Of a DNA stretch of 64,000 bases, positions 43,390 to 53,671 are shown in pieces. Every line of letters starts with the position of its first letter. Within the stretch, counting starts at the first letter, position 1. The position numbers and the translations under genes were made by a program. This DNA comes from Stenotrophomonas sp. YIM B06876. GTDB taxonomy: Bacteria; Pseudomonadota; Gammaproteobacteria; Xanthomonadales; Xanthomonadaceae. The stretch spans positions 30,165-94,164 of the forward strand of contig NZ_JAUJUJ010000008.1 in NCBI RefSeq assembly GCF_030711595.1, given 5' to 3'. The notes under the pieces were generated by a model. It was not told the origin of the DNA. It saw only the letters and a program-made list of their open reading frames with translations, and did no database searches.

Positions 43390-44703
43390 ATGTCTGCCGC
43401 GCTTCAGGCCGCCTTCCCCGGCAGCCCGATAGAAGCCCTGCCCCAGCGCATCCTGCTGGTGGAAAACTCGCGCACCTTCACCAGCATGCTGCGCGAGGCG
43501 ATCGAGCAGCGGCTGGAGCTGCCGGTCAGCGTGGCCGCCACCCTGGCCGAAGCCGGCGAACTGCTGGATCGCCAGAGCGGCTGGTTCCTGGTGCTGACCG
43601 GGCTGGTGCTGGCCGATGGGGATCGCGACCAGGTGGTGGACTACTTCGTCTCGCGCGGGCTGCCCACCATCGTGGTCAGCGGCGTCTATGACGAGGACCT
43701 GCGCAAGCGCGTGCTGCAGCAGCAGATCATCGACTACGTCCTGAAGAACACCCCCGGCAGCATCGACTATCTGGTATGGCTGGTGCAGCGGATGGAGCGC
43801 AACCGGCGGATTTCGGCACTGGTGGTGGACGACTCGCCTTCCGCACGCGCCTATGCCGCATCGCTGCTGTCGATGTATGGCTACGACGTCAGCCAGGCGG
43901 CCGACGGCAACGAAGCGCTCAAGGCGCTGGAGGCCAACCCGGCGATCCGGCTGGCGATCGTGGACCAGGAAATGCCCGGCATGGAAGGCGTGGAGCTGAC
44001 CCGCCGGCTGCGGGCAATCCGCTCGCGCGACAAGGTGGCGGTGATCGGCATTTCCGGCAATTCGGACCCTTCGCTGATCCCGCGCTTCCTGAAGAACGGG
44101 GCCAACGACTTCCTGCGCAAGCCCTTCTCGCGCGAGGAGTTCTTCTGCCGGGTCTCGCAGAATGTGGACCAGCTGGAACTGATCGGCACGCTGCAGGATC
44201 TGGCCACCCGCGATTTCCTGACCGGACTGCCCAACCGCCGCAGCTTTCTGGAACAGAGCCAGCGCCACCTGGCGCAGCCGCAGGCACTCGACCAGGAGGT
44301 GGCGGTGGCGATGATCGACATCGACCACTTCAAGCACATCAATGACAGCTACGGCCACGAAGCCGGCGACGAGGCGCTGTGCGCGGTGGCCGCGGCAGTC
44401 AGTGCCCACACCCGGCCGCAGGACCTGAGTGCGCGCTTCGGCGGCGAGGAGTTCTGCCTGCTGGCCCCGGGCCTGGATGCGGAGGCCAGCAGCGCGTATT
44501 TCGAGGCGTTGCGGCTGGCCGTGGCCAGCATCGAAGTGCCACTGGGCAGCGCGATCCTGCGCATGACCGTCAGCATCGGGGTGTGCCGCATGCCACCGCA
44601 GCGCGGCGCCCTGCATCGGCTGATTTCCGAAGCCGACCGCCAGCTGTACCTGGCCAAGGCCGGCGGACGCAACCGCGTCAGCTGTTCCGAAGCAGCGCGG
44701 TAA
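43390..44703 (+). CDS. PleD-like diguanylate cyclase (REC-REC-GGDEF)
   Basis: 437 residues. REC1 (about 18-130) is degenerate: the phosphoacceptor position reads Thr70 (LVLTGLVL) and the acidic pair is reduced to one Glu. REC2 (about 142-258) is intact, with Asp147/148, phosphoacceptor Asp192 in IVDQEMPG and Lys244. The GGDEF domain (about 270-430) has active site GGEEF (351-355), DFLTGLPNRR, and an inhibitory RxxD site (RPQD, 342-345) five residues upstream. It should make c-di-GMP when phosphorylated and be feedback-inhibited. No kinase is adjacent. It lies 70 bases below puuB and 93 before a hemerythrin gene. Confidence 0.92.
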   Translation: MSAALQAAFPGSPIEALPQRILLVENSRTFTSMLREAIEQRLELPVSVAATLAEAGELLDRQSGWFLVLTGLVLADGDRDQVVDYFVSRGLPTIVVSGVYDEDLRKRVLQQQIIDYVLKNTPGSIDYLVWLVQRMERNRRISALVVDDSPSARAYAASLLSMYGYDVSQAADGNEALKALEANPAIRLAIVDQEMPGMEGVELTRRLRAIRSRDKVAVIGISGNSDPSLIPRFLKNGANDFLRKPFSREEFFCRVSQNVDQLELIGTLQDLATRDFLTGLPNRRSFLEQSQRHLAQPQALDQEVAVAMIDIDHFKHINDSYGHEAGDEALCAVAAAVSAHTRPQDLSARFGGEEFCLLAPGLDAEASSAYFEALRLAVASIEVPLGSAILRMTVSIGVCRMPPQRGALHRLISEADRQLYLAKAGGRNRVSCSEAAR

Positions 44704-44722
44704 TGCCTGCGCGCCAGGGGCG

Positions 44723-44764
44723 TTGATCCAGATCAACGCCAACCCCGCCGCTCCCGCCTAGAGT
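44723..44764 (+). promoter_or_regulatory. FNR/Anr-type box with -10 element before the bacteriohemerythrin gene
   Basis: TTGAT-CCAG-ATCAA (44723-44736) is a perfect match to the FNR-family half-sites with four-base spacing. TAGAGT (44759-44764) fits as a -10 hexamer. If transcription begins at 44771, the box is centred exactly at -41.5, the class II activator position. The start codon is 26 bases downstream. Confidence 0.75.
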
Positions 44765-44796
44765 TCGCCGCGAACGCTACAACAGGAGAAAGCGCG

Positions 44797-45258
44797 GTGG
44801 CACTACTGGTCTGGCAGGACGACCTCAATACCGGGGTCGATGTCATCGATCACCAGCACATGCGCATCGTGGAGATGCTCAATCATCTCCACATTGCGCA
44901 GAAGAGCCTGGAGCGGATGGCGGTGGCCGACGTGATCGACGAACTGGTGGACTACACCATGTCGCACTTCGCCTTCGAAGAGGAACTGATGGAGGAAGCC
45001 GGCTACGCCTTCTGCGCCGCGCACAAGCGCGTGCATGAGGTGTTCGGCAAGCGGGTCTCGGAGTACCGGCTGCGGTTCCAGGCCGGCGAAGACGTGACCG
45101 AGGAATTGCGCAACATGCTGTCCCGCTGGCTGTTCAACCATATCCGCGGCGACGACAAGGCCTATGCCGAACAGGTCAAGCGCCACCTCAACCAGTTCGC
45201 CCGCGAGCACCAGCAGGGCGGCTGGCTGGGGCGCACGCTCAAACGCATCTTCAATTGA
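44797..45258 (+). CDS. bacteriohemerythrin
   Basis: 153 residues, GTG start with AGGAG upstream. The di-iron ligands of the hemerythrin fold are complete: His21 (DHQH), His57 and Glu61 (SHFAFEEE), His76 and His80 (HKRVH), His115 and Asp120 (HIRGDD). Single-domain bacteriohemerythrins bind oxygen reversibly and serve as carriers or sensors. It is preceded by an FNR-type promoter and by a diguanylate cyclase gene in the same direction. Induction under low oxygen is predicted. Confidence 0.94.
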   Translation: MALLVWQDDLNTGVDVIDHQHMRIVEMLNHLHIAQKSLERMAVADVIDELVDYTMSHFAFEEELMEEAGYAFCAAHKRVHEVFGKRVSEYRLRFQAGEDVTEELRNMLSRWLFNHIRGDDKAYAEQVKRHLNQFAREHQQGGWLGRTLKRIFN

Positions 45259-45288
45259 CCGCGACACGGCGGCGCTGGAGCGCGGCCC

Positions 45289-45306
45289 GGGCCAGCAGGC
45301 TGGCCC
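45289..45306 (+). terminator. GC hairpin below the bacteriohemerythrin gene
   Basis: A perfect 8-bp stem, GGGCCAGC and GCTGGCCC with a two-base spacer, starts 31 bases after the stop codon. No T-run follows, so its role as a terminator is weak. Confidence 0.35.
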
Positions 45307-45473
45307 GCGCGGCGGCACACCGGTGATAAGAAACCGCGCCAAAGCCGAACCGGCCCGCCAGCCAGGTGGCGGCATACGGCGCAGGGACGGTGCCCAGGAG
45401 ACTGGCCGGATTGAACGCCAACGACGAACCTGGTGGCAGCCGCCAGCGGGAACCGGCGCGGGCCGCCGGCAGA

Positions 45474-45851
45474 CTATTCGCGCTTGAGCAGCGACTTGAG
45501 GTTGGCGAAGGGATTGGCGGTGGCCGCGGCGGTGCGGTCCTCGGCCTCACTGGCCGCCACCCCGGTGTGGTCGACGTAGCGCGAGTGCTCGTTGTCGTGG
45601 CAGTACACGCACAGCAATTCCCAGTTGCTGCCATCGGCCGGGTTGAAATCGTGGTCGTGGTTGCGGTGGTGCACGGTCAGTTCCATCAGGTTGACCCGGG
45701 TGAACTCGCGCGCGCAGCGCCCACAGACCCACGGGTACATCTTCAGCGCACGCTCGCGGTAACCCTTTTCGCGCTGCTCGGCATCGCGCCGGGCCTGGGC
45801 CACGATGCGATCCAGCGCGGCGTTGTCGGGACCGGTTTTCTTCGGTTGCAT
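45474..45851 (-). CDS. yajD: YajD-family HNH nuclease
   Basis: 125 residues. HNH motif with zinc-type cysteine pairs: WVCGRCAREF, LTVHHRNHDHDFNPADGSNWE (in parts), and LLCVYCHDNEH. It matches E. coli YajD in length and order. Probably a small DNase; the cellular role is unknown. The ATG at 45851 is preferred over an ATG 19 codons upstream because the YajD N-terminus (QPKK) starts there. It is convergent with the hemerythrin gene and follows puuC on the minus strand. Confidence 0.88.
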   Translation of the reverse strand: MQPKKTGPDNAALDRIVAQARRDAEQREKGYRERALKMYPWVCGRCAREFTRVNLMELTVHHRNHDHDFNPADGSNWELLCVYCHDNEHSRYVDHTGVAASEAEDRTAAATANPFANLKSLLKRE

Positions 45852-45934
45852 GCAGGTTCCAGCGTAGCGGCGGATGGCGGCAACTGTATCGCCGTCGCCC
45901 GCCGGCAACCAGCGACGTCGAGCAATCCGCCGGT

Positions 45935-47437
45935 TCAGGCGTCGAGGTTGATCCAGGTCGCCTTGATCTCGGTGTACTTGTCGAAAGCGTGCAGCGACTT
46001 GTCGCGGCCATTGCCCGACTGTTTGTAGCCGCCGAACGGCGCGGTCATGTCACCGCCATCCCAGCAGTTGACCCACACACTGCCCGCCCGCAAGCGGCGC
46101 GCGACCCGGTGCGCACGGGAGATATCCCGCGTCCACACCCCGGCAGCCAGCCCATAGGGACTGTCATTGGCCATGTGCAGCGCCTGCGCCTCGGTGTCGA
46201 AGGCGATCACCGACAAGACCGGGCCGAAGATCTCCTCGCGCGCGATGGTGTCGCCGTGCTCCACCTCGTCGAACACGGTCGGCTCGACGTAGCAGCCCCC
46301 CTCGACCACCGCCGCGCGCTTGCCGCCCAGCAACAGGCGCCCGCCCTCCTCGTTGCCCTTGGCGATATAGTCGAGTACGCGCGCGGTCTGCGCCTCATCC
46401 ACCATCGCGCCCATTGCCGCGCCCTCCTCGAACGGATGAGCGGGCTGCATCTTGCGACCGTGCGCGATCACCCGCGACACGAATTCGTCCCTGACCGGAC
46501 GCTCGACCAGCAGCCGCGAGCCGGCGGTGCAGACCTCGCCCTGGTTGTAGAAGATCGCGCCGGCCGCCGCTTCGGCCGCCACATCGAGATCGGGCGCGTC
46601 GGCAAACACGATATTCGGGCTTTTGCCGCCGCATTCCATGTAGGCGCGTTTCATGTTGGACAGGCCCGCGCACTGCAGCAGGCGCTTGCCCACCGCGGTG
46701 GAACCGGTGAACACCAGCCCGTCCACATCCATATGCAGCGCCAATGGCTCGCCGGCGCCCACGCCATTGCCCGGAACCACGTTGAACACGCCCTCGGGGA
46801 TGCCCGCCTCGGCCACCAGCTCGGCAAAACGCAACGCGCTCAGCGGCGACTTCTCCGAAGGTTTGAGCACCACCGAATTGCCCATCGCCAGCGCCGGTGC
46901 GAGCTTCCACGTTGCCATCAGCAGCGGGAAATTCCACGGCACGATCGCGCCGACCACCCCCAGCGGCTCGCGCGTCACCAGCCCCAGCTCGTCCATGCCG
47001 GTGGGCGCGACCTCGCCATAGACCTTGTCCAGCGCCTCGGCGGTCCAGCCCAGGCAGCGGATCACCGCGGCGATATCGACGTTGCGCGCATCGCGTACCG
47101 GCTTGCCCATGTCCAGCGATTCCAGCACGGCCAATTCGTCGGCGTGCTGTTCCACCAGCTGCGCCAGCTTGAGCAGGGTCTTCTTGCGCTGCACCGGCCT
47201 GGCCTGCGACCAGTGCCCGGCCTCGAAACTGCGCCGCGCCGCGGCCACCGCGTGGTCGATATCGACCCGTCCGCCATCGGCCACCTGGCCCAGCACGCGG
47301 CCATCGATCGGGCTGATGCAGTCGAAGGTCGCTCCGGAGACGGCATCCACGTAGCGCCCGCCAATGAAGGCGCGGGTTCGCAACGACAGGCTGTCCGCCA
47401 GCTGTTGCCAGTCTTTTCGGGTGCGTGCTGCGTTCAT
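45935..47437 (-). CDS. puuC: gamma-glutamyl-gamma-aminobutyraldehyde dehydrogenase (PuuC-like)
   Basis: 500 residues, aldehyde dehydrogenase family. Motifs: PWNFPLLMATWKLAPALAMGN (in parts), FTGSTAVGK, base Glu in MECGGKSPN, nucleophile in NQGEVCTAGSRL, and PFGGYKQSGNGRDKS. The 500-residue length and ECGGKSP form match PuuC/KauB. It would oxidise the aldehyde made by PuuB, and possibly 3-aminopropanal. Start 47437 has GAGGA upstream. It is divergent from bauA across 504 bases. Confidence 0.87.
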   Translation of the reverse strand: MNAARTRKDWQQLADSLSLRTRAFIGGRYVDAVSGATFDCISPIDGRVLGQVADGGRVDIDHAVAAARRSFEAGHWSQARPVQRKKTLLKLAQLVEQHADELAVLESLDMGKPVRDARNVDIAAVIRCLGWTAEALDKVYGEVAPTGMDELGLVTREPLGVVGAIVPWNFPLLMATWKLAPALAMGNSVVLKPSEKSPLSALRFAELVAEAGIPEGVFNVVPGNGVGAGEPLALHMDVDGLVFTGSTAVGKRLLQCAGLSNMKRAYMECGGKSPNIVFADAPDLDVAAEAAAGAIFYNQGEVCTAGSRLLVERPVRDEFVSRVIAHGRKMQPAHPFEEGAAMGAMVDEAQTARVLDYIAKGNEEGGRLLLGGKRAAVVEGGCYVEPTVFDEVEHGDTIAREEIFGPVLSVIAFDTEAQALHMANDSPYGLAAGVWTRDISRAHRVARRLRAGSVWVNCWDGGDMTAPFGGYKQSGNGRDKSLHAFDKYTEIKATWINLDA

Positions 47438-47941
47438 CGCGGGAATCCTCGTGGCGGGCATCGCGGCGGCGGTTGCCGTCAATGCGGTAGGGCTTTCAGA
47501 ACCGGGCCGGGGTGTTGGCGCGTGCAATCACCACCGGCCCAAGGCGGCTATCGGGCACACGCGGCGGCAGGTGGGTGTCCGGATCATAGGCCTGGCCGGC
47601 GTCGAGCAACGGTAAAACGGCCTATCCGGCGGTGCCGGATCCGGGGCAAAAATCGACCGGCACGGGCGGAATGCGCCGGGGGCCCCTTTTCAGCGAGCCG
47701 GGTGCGGGACCGTCCATGGCCCGTTCAATCGGCTCGGGGTGCCGGGGGATCGCCCGCGCCTGGCTCGCCCGCGCAGCATCGGCGCAGCTGCCGCAGCCGC
47801 CCGGCGCTGCGCCGTGCCTGCATTGCCAAGGGGAGATGTTGCCGGATACGTTACCCGGCACTGCGATGATGATTACGGCATTGGCGCCTGCCTGAGGGCG
47901 CCGGTGTAAAGCTTTTTCGACATTGCCTGCTGGAGCGTCCG
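47438..47941. other. 504-base control region between puuC and bauA
   Basis: No gene is supported. It holds a CCGGATCCGG palindrome (47635-47644), an inverted GGCGCC pair (47883-47888 and 47897-47902) close to bauA, and a GCCGG...CCGGC repeat around 47841-47859. It is unusually long for this compact genome, so regulator binding or an undetected small RNA is possible. No convincing promoter hexamers were found. Confidence 0.55.
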
Positions 47942-49303
47942 ATGACCCGCGACACGTTCCCCGCCGCCTGCGGCGCCGATCCGGCGACCACGATGCCCGA
48001 GTCGCTGGAGGCGTTCTGGATGCCATTCAGCGCCAATCGGCAGTTCAAGGCCGCCCCGCGCCTGCTGACCGGGGCCTGCGGCATGTACTACCGGAGCATC
48101 GACGGCCGCCAGATCCTGGATGGCGCCGCCGGGCTGTGGTGCTGCAATGCCGGCCATGGCCGCGAACGCATCGTGCAGGCGGTGCAGCGGCAGGTGGCGC
48201 AACTGGATTTCGCCCCCGGTTTCCAGCTCGGCTCGCCGCTGCCGTTCGTGCTGGCGCAGCGGCTGGCACAGCTGGCCCCGGACGGGCTGGACCACGTGTT
48301 CTTCACCAATTCCGGCTCCGAGGCCGTGGACAGCGCGATGAAGATCGCCCTCGCCCACCACCGCCTGCGCGGCGAAGGCCAGCGCACCCGCTTCATCGGC
48401 CGCGAGAAGGCCTACCACGGGGTCGGCTTCGGCGGCATCTCAATTGGCGGCCTGCCCAACAACCGCAAATGGTTTGGCCCGTTGCTGCCCGGGGTGTCAC
48501 ACCTGCGGCATACGCTGGATATCGGCCGCAACGCGTTCAGCCACGGCCTGCCGGCGCACGGAGTGGAACTGGCCGAGGACCTGGAACGGCTGATCGCGCT
48601 GCAGGACGCCTCCACCATCGCAGCGGTGTTCCTGGAGCCGGTGTCCGGTTCGGCCGGGGTGATCCTGCCGCCGCAGGGCTATCTGCAGCGGATCCGCGAG
48701 ATCTGCGACCACCACGGCATCCTGCTGGTGTTCGACGAGGTCATCACCGGCTTCGGCCGCGTCGGCAAGGCGTTCGCCGCGCAACGTTTTGGCGTGGCGC
48801 CGGACATGATCACCTGCGCCAAGGGCCTGACCAACGGCACCGTGCCGATGGGCGCGGTGCTGGTATCCAACGCGGTGCACGAACCGTTCATGCAGGGGCC
48901 GCCGGAGGCGATCGACCTGTTCCACGGCTATACCTATTCCGGCCATCCGCTGGCCTGCGCGGCCGCGCTCGCCACGCTGGACACCTATGCCGAGGACCGC
49001 CTGTTCGAGCGCGCGATCGAACTGGAGGACTACTGGCAGCAGGCCATCCACCGCCTGCGCGGGCTGCCCAACGTGATCGACATCCGCAACATCGGCCTGG
49101 TCGGCGCGGTCGAACTGGCGCCACGCGACGGTGCCCCGGGCCGCCGTGGCTTCGAGGTGTTCGAGCGCTGCTTCCACCACGGCGACCTGCTGGTGCGGGT
49201 GACCGGCGATACGCTGGCGCTGTCGCCGCCGCTGATCATCGACAGGGCGCAGATCGACCATCTGTTCAATGTGCTTGGCGAGATGATCCGCGCCACCCCC
49301 TGA
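47942..49303 (+). CDS. bauA: beta-alanine:pyruvate (omega-amino acid) aminotransferase
   Basis: 453 residues, class III PLP enzyme. It follows the OapT/BauA pattern: FWMPFSANRQFK, GLWCCNAGHGRE, FFTNSGSEAVDSAMK (in parts), LPHT-like segment as LRHTLD, AFSHGLP, LVFDEVITGFGRVG and catalytic Lys in CAKGLTNG. It converts beta-alanine and pyruvate to malonate semialdehyde and alanine. It heads a three-gene run with ald and mmsA, which consume both products. Confidence 0.9.
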   Translation: MTRDTFPAACGADPATTMPESLEAFWMPFSANRQFKAAPRLLTGACGMYYRSIDGRQILDGAAGLWCCNAGHGRERIVQAVQRQVAQLDFAPGFQLGSPLPFVLAQRLAQLAPDGLDHVFFTNSGSEAVDSAMKIALAHHRLRGEGQRTRFIGREKAYHGVGFGGISIGGLPNNRKWFGPLLPGVSHLRHTLDIGRNAFSHGLPAHGVELAEDLERLIALQDASTIAAVFLEPVSGSAGVILPPQGYLQRIREICDHHGILLVFDEVITGFGRVGKAFAAQRFGVAPDMITCAKGLTNGTVPMGAVLVSNAVHEPFMQGPPEAIDLFHGYTYSGHPLACAAALATLDTYAEDRLFERAIELEDYWQQAIHRLRGLPNVIDIRNIGLVGAVELAPRDGAPGRRGFEVFERCFHHGDLLVRVTGDTLALSPPLIIDRAQIDHLFNVLGEMIRATP

Positions 49304-49347
49304 TTTCCCGTTGCTGATTCCCACCGTTGCGGTTCCAGGAGAGCGAC

Positions 49348-50463
49348 ATGCTGATCGGCGTCCCCCGTGAAATAAAGAACAACGAGTTCCGGGTGGGTCT
49401 GACCCCGGCCGGCGTGCGTGAGCTGGCCGCCAATGGCCACAGCGTGCTGGTGCAGCAGGGCGCCGGCGAGGCGATCGGGCTCGACGATGCCCGCTACCAG
49501 GCGGCCGGTGCACAGATCGTCGCCGAGGCCGCCGAGGTGTTCGCGCGGGCGCAGCTGCTGGTCAAGGTCAAGGAACCGCAGCCGGCCGAATGCGCGATGC
49601 TGCGCCCCGACCAGGTGCTGTTCGCCTACCTGCATCTGGCCCCGGACCTGCCGCAGACCCGCGCACTGCTGGCCTCCGGCTGCACGGCCATCGCCTATGA
49701 AACGGTGACCGATGGCCGCGGCGGGCTGCCGCTGCTGGCGCCGATGAGTGAAGTGGCCGGACGCATGGCGATCCAGGCCGGTGCACATGCGCTGGAGAGC
49801 GCGCAGGGGGGCCCCGGGCTGCTGCTGGGTGGGGTGCCCGGGGTGCGTCCCGGCAGAGTGCTGATCCTGGGCGGCGGCGTGGTCGGCATCAATGCCGCAC
49901 GCCTGGCCATGGGAATCGGTGCGCAGGTGACGGTGATGGACCGCTCGCTGGAGCGCCTGAAATATCTGGACGAGTTGTATGGCCCGCAGCTCACCACGGT
50001 CTATGCCACCCGCGACGCGATCGACGAGCATCTGCCGCATGTCGATCTGGTGATCGGCGCGGTGCTGGTTCCCGGCGCCCCCGCGCCGAAGCTGATCTGC
50101 CGCGCGCAGCTGGGGCTGATGCGGCCGGGCACGGTGCTGGTGGATGTGGCCATCGACCAGGGCGGCTGTTTCGAGACCAGCCACCCCACCAGCCACCAGG
50201 CCCCCACCTACGAGGTGGACGGCATCATCCACTACTGCGTGGCCAACATGCCCGGCGGGGTCGCCCGCACCTCCACCTTCGCGCTGACCCACGCCACCCT
50301 GCCGTTTGTGGTCGCCCTGGCCGACAAGGGCGCACCGCAGGCATTGCGTGACGATGCCGGCCTGCGCAACGGCCTCAACATCCACGCCGGCAAGGTGACC
50401 TGCCACGCGGTGGCGCGGGCGCTGGGGCTGGACTATATGCCGGCCCTCGCCGCACTCGGCTGA
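49348..50463 (+). CDS. ald: alanine dehydrogenase
   Basis: 371 residues, standard length. [20 protein letters not shown] (in parts) is the hallmark start with the pyruvate-binding Arg. LVKVKEPQ carries the substrate Lys, YLHLAPD the catalytic His, and [12 protein letters not shown] is the NAD-binding loop. CAGGAGAG precedes ATG 49348. It interconverts alanine and pyruvate with NAD and ammonia. Its place between bauA and mmsA suggests it recycles the alanine made by BauA back to pyruvate. Confidence 0.95.
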   Translation: MLIGVPREIKNNEFRVGLTPAGVRELAANGHSVLVQQGAGEAIGLDDARYQAAGAQIVAEAAEVFARAQLLVKVKEPQPAECAMLRPDQVLFAYLHLAPDLPQTRALLASGCTAIAYETVTDGRGGLPLLAPMSEVAGRMAIQAGAHALESAQGGPGLLLGGVPGVRPGRVLILGGGVVGINAARLAMGIGAQVTVMDRSLERLKYLDELYGPQLTTVYATRDAIDEHLPHVDLVIGAVLVPGAPAPKLICRAQLGLMRPGTVLVDVAIDQGGCFETSHPTSHQAPTYEVDGIIHYCVANMPGGVARTSTFALTHATLPFVVALADKGAPQALRDDAGLRNGLNIHAGKVTCHAVARALGLDYMPALAALG

Positions 50464-50481
50464 GACGACCAGGACGCCGCC

Positions 50482-51975
<1,494 letters not shown>

Positions 51976-52095
51976 GCGCCACAACCGGCACACGGCGCGC
52001 ATGAACCCGCTGCGCGCCGGACCGGGCCACCGCCTCCCGCTGGACGGCCGTGGTTACTACAATGCCGCCCCCACGTTTCACCGGCAGCATTGCGC

Positions 52096-52974
52096 ATGGA
52101 CATCATCGTCAACGAAGAACTCAAGGCCTACATCGACCCGCTGACCGCGGACGAACACGACGCGCTGGAGCGCAGCATCCTGGCCGAAGGCTGCCGCGAC
52201 GCGCTGGTGCTGTGGGGCGACGTGCTGATCGACGGCCACAACCGCTACGGCATCTGCCGCAAGCACGGGCTGCCGTTCAGCACCGTGCAGAACACCCGTT
52301 TCCAGTCGATGGACGACGTGCACCTGTGGATGATCGAGCAGCACCTGGGACGCCGCAGCGTGTCCGATTTCCAGCGCGGCGTGCTGGCGCTGCGCAAGCG
52401 GGAAATCATCGAAGAACGGCACCGCGCCGAGCAGGAACAGCTGCGGCGGGAAAGCGAAGGCGAGGCGTCCAGCAGTGACGCCGCGGCCGGCGATGAGGGC
52501 GACACCCCGCCGTGGGAACCGGCGCCCAGGCTCAGCAAGGCCGAGATCGCCCGCGAGGCGCGCCTGAGCAGCAGCCAGGTGACGATGATCGAGAAGATCC
52601 ACAAGCAGGCCGCGGCCGAAGTGGTGGAAGCGGTGAAGGCCGGCACTTTGTCGATCAGCGCCGCCGCGGTGGTCGCCAGCCTACCCGAGGCCGAGCAGCG
52701 CGCCGCGGCACTGGGTGGCAGGGAAGAGCTGAAGCAGGCCGCCAGGCGCGTGCGTGACGCCCGCCGCAAACCCCGGGCCGACGTTCAGGAGGACAGCAAC
52801 GACAAGCAACTGGCCAGCACCGACCCCGAAGCGGCGCCGGTCAGCGCCGAGCTCGAAGTCCTGCGGCAGCGGGTCAACACGCTGACCGCCGAGAACCAGG
52901 CACTGCGGATGGAGCTGGACGCGCTGCGGGCGCGTCTGCACGGCGGCGCGGCGATGGCGGCCGGGGACGCTTGA
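52096..52974 (+). CDS. solitary ParB-like DNA-binding protein with coiled-coil tail
   Basis: 292 residues. The N-terminal ~70 residues are a ParB/Srx-like domain (LKAYIDPLTADEH, LVLWGDVLIDGHNRYGICRKHG in parts). A helix-rich segment with LGRRSVSDFQRGVLAL follows, then a Ser/Gly/Glu linker (about 118-150). Next comes a helix-turn-helix-like LSKAEIAREARLSSSQVTMI (about 155-175). A C-terminal heptad coiled coil (LEVLRQRVNTLTAENQALRMEL, in parts) suggests dimerisation. Annotated in relatives as plasmid partition-related, but no parA, integrase or replication gene is near. Role unknown. Confidence 0.75.
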   Translation: MDIIVNEELKAYIDPLTADEHDALERSILAEGCRDALVLWGDVLIDGHNRYGICRKHGLPFSTVQNTRFQSMDDVHLWMIEQHLGRRSVSDFQRGVLALRKREIIEERHRAEQEQLRRESEGEASSSDAAAGDEGDTPPWEPAPRLSKAEIAREARLSSSQVTMIEKIHKQAAAEVVEAVKAGTLSISAAAVVASLPEAEQRAAALGGREELKQAARRVRDARRKPRADVQEDSNDKQLASTDPEAAPVSAELEVLRQRVNTLTAENQALRMELDALRARLHGGAAMAAGDA

Positions 52975-53026
52975 TCGCCCCGGGGCCGGCGCCTAGGCTG
53001 CAAGGCATCAACCCAAGGAGTCGGTG

Positions 53027-53671
53027 ATGGCCGCAGGTTCCCCGGAACTGGAACAGTTCGTCCGTGACGCACTTGCACGCGGACACGAGCGGACACAGGT
53101 AACGGCGGCCCTGCTGGCCGCCGGGTGGCGCCGCGGACAGGTCCACAGCGTGCTGGAGGGCTGGGCACAGGTGGACTTCCCGCTGCCGGTTCCGCGCCCA
53201 CGGCCCTCGCTGTCGGCCCGCGAAACCTTCCTCTACCTGGTGCTGTTCAGCACCCTGTACTTCTTCGCCTACCACCTGGGCAGCCTGCTGTTCGCGCTGA
53301 TTGAACACGCCCTGCCCGATGCCGCCGACGCCGCCTGGCGAACCGCGCGTCGCAGCGCTTCGATCCGCTGGTCGATCTCGGCACTGGTGATCGCGCTGCC
53401 GGTGTTCGCCTTCATGGCCTGGCATATCAGCGGCGAGGTCAGCCGCGACCCGCTCAAACGGCTGTCGCCGGTACGCCGCTGGCTGACCTGGCTGACCTTG
53501 TTTCTCGCCGCCGCGATCCTGCTCGGCGATCTGACCACGCTGGTCTACAACCTGCTGGGCGGCGAGCTGACGGTCCGCTTCGCGCTCAAGGCGCTGGTGG
53601 TCGGGACGATCGCCGGCAGCGTGTTCGGCTACTACCTGTGGGACCTGCGCCACGAAGAGGGCCAGGCATGA
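53027..53671 (+). CDS. DUF5671 membrane protein
   Basis: 214 residues. A soluble N-terminal ~60 residues (EQFVRDALARGHERTQVTAALLAAGW, in parts) looks like a three-helix SHOCT-like segment. Four membrane helices follow, with the family pattern FLYLVLFSTLYFFAYHLGSLLF, KRLSPVRRWLTWLTLFLAAAILLGDL and TTLVYNLLGGELTVRF (read in parts). Function unknown. AAGGAG lies six bases before ATG 53027. It overlaps the next gene by four bases. Confidence 0.8.
   Translation: MAAGSPELEQFVRDALARGHERTQVTAALLAAGWRRGQVHSVLEGWAQVDFPLPVPRPRPSLSARETFLYLVLFSTLYFFAYHLGSLLFALIEHALPDAADAAWRTARRSASIRWSISALVIALPVFAFMAWHISGEVSRDPLKRLSPVRRWLTWLTLFLAAAILLGDLTTLVYNLLGGELTVRFALKALVVGTIAGSVFGYYLWDLRHEEGQA

Noticed and set aside
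47622..48026. A 134-codon minus-strand frame in the puuC-bauA region
   Set aside because: It overlaps the bauA N-terminus, has an Arg/Pro-rich composition and no detectable start signal.
52096..52974. Integrated plasmid or conjugative element marked by the ParB-like gene
   Set aside because: No integrase, relaxase, parA, direct repeats or change in base composition nearby; neighbours are chromosomal genes.
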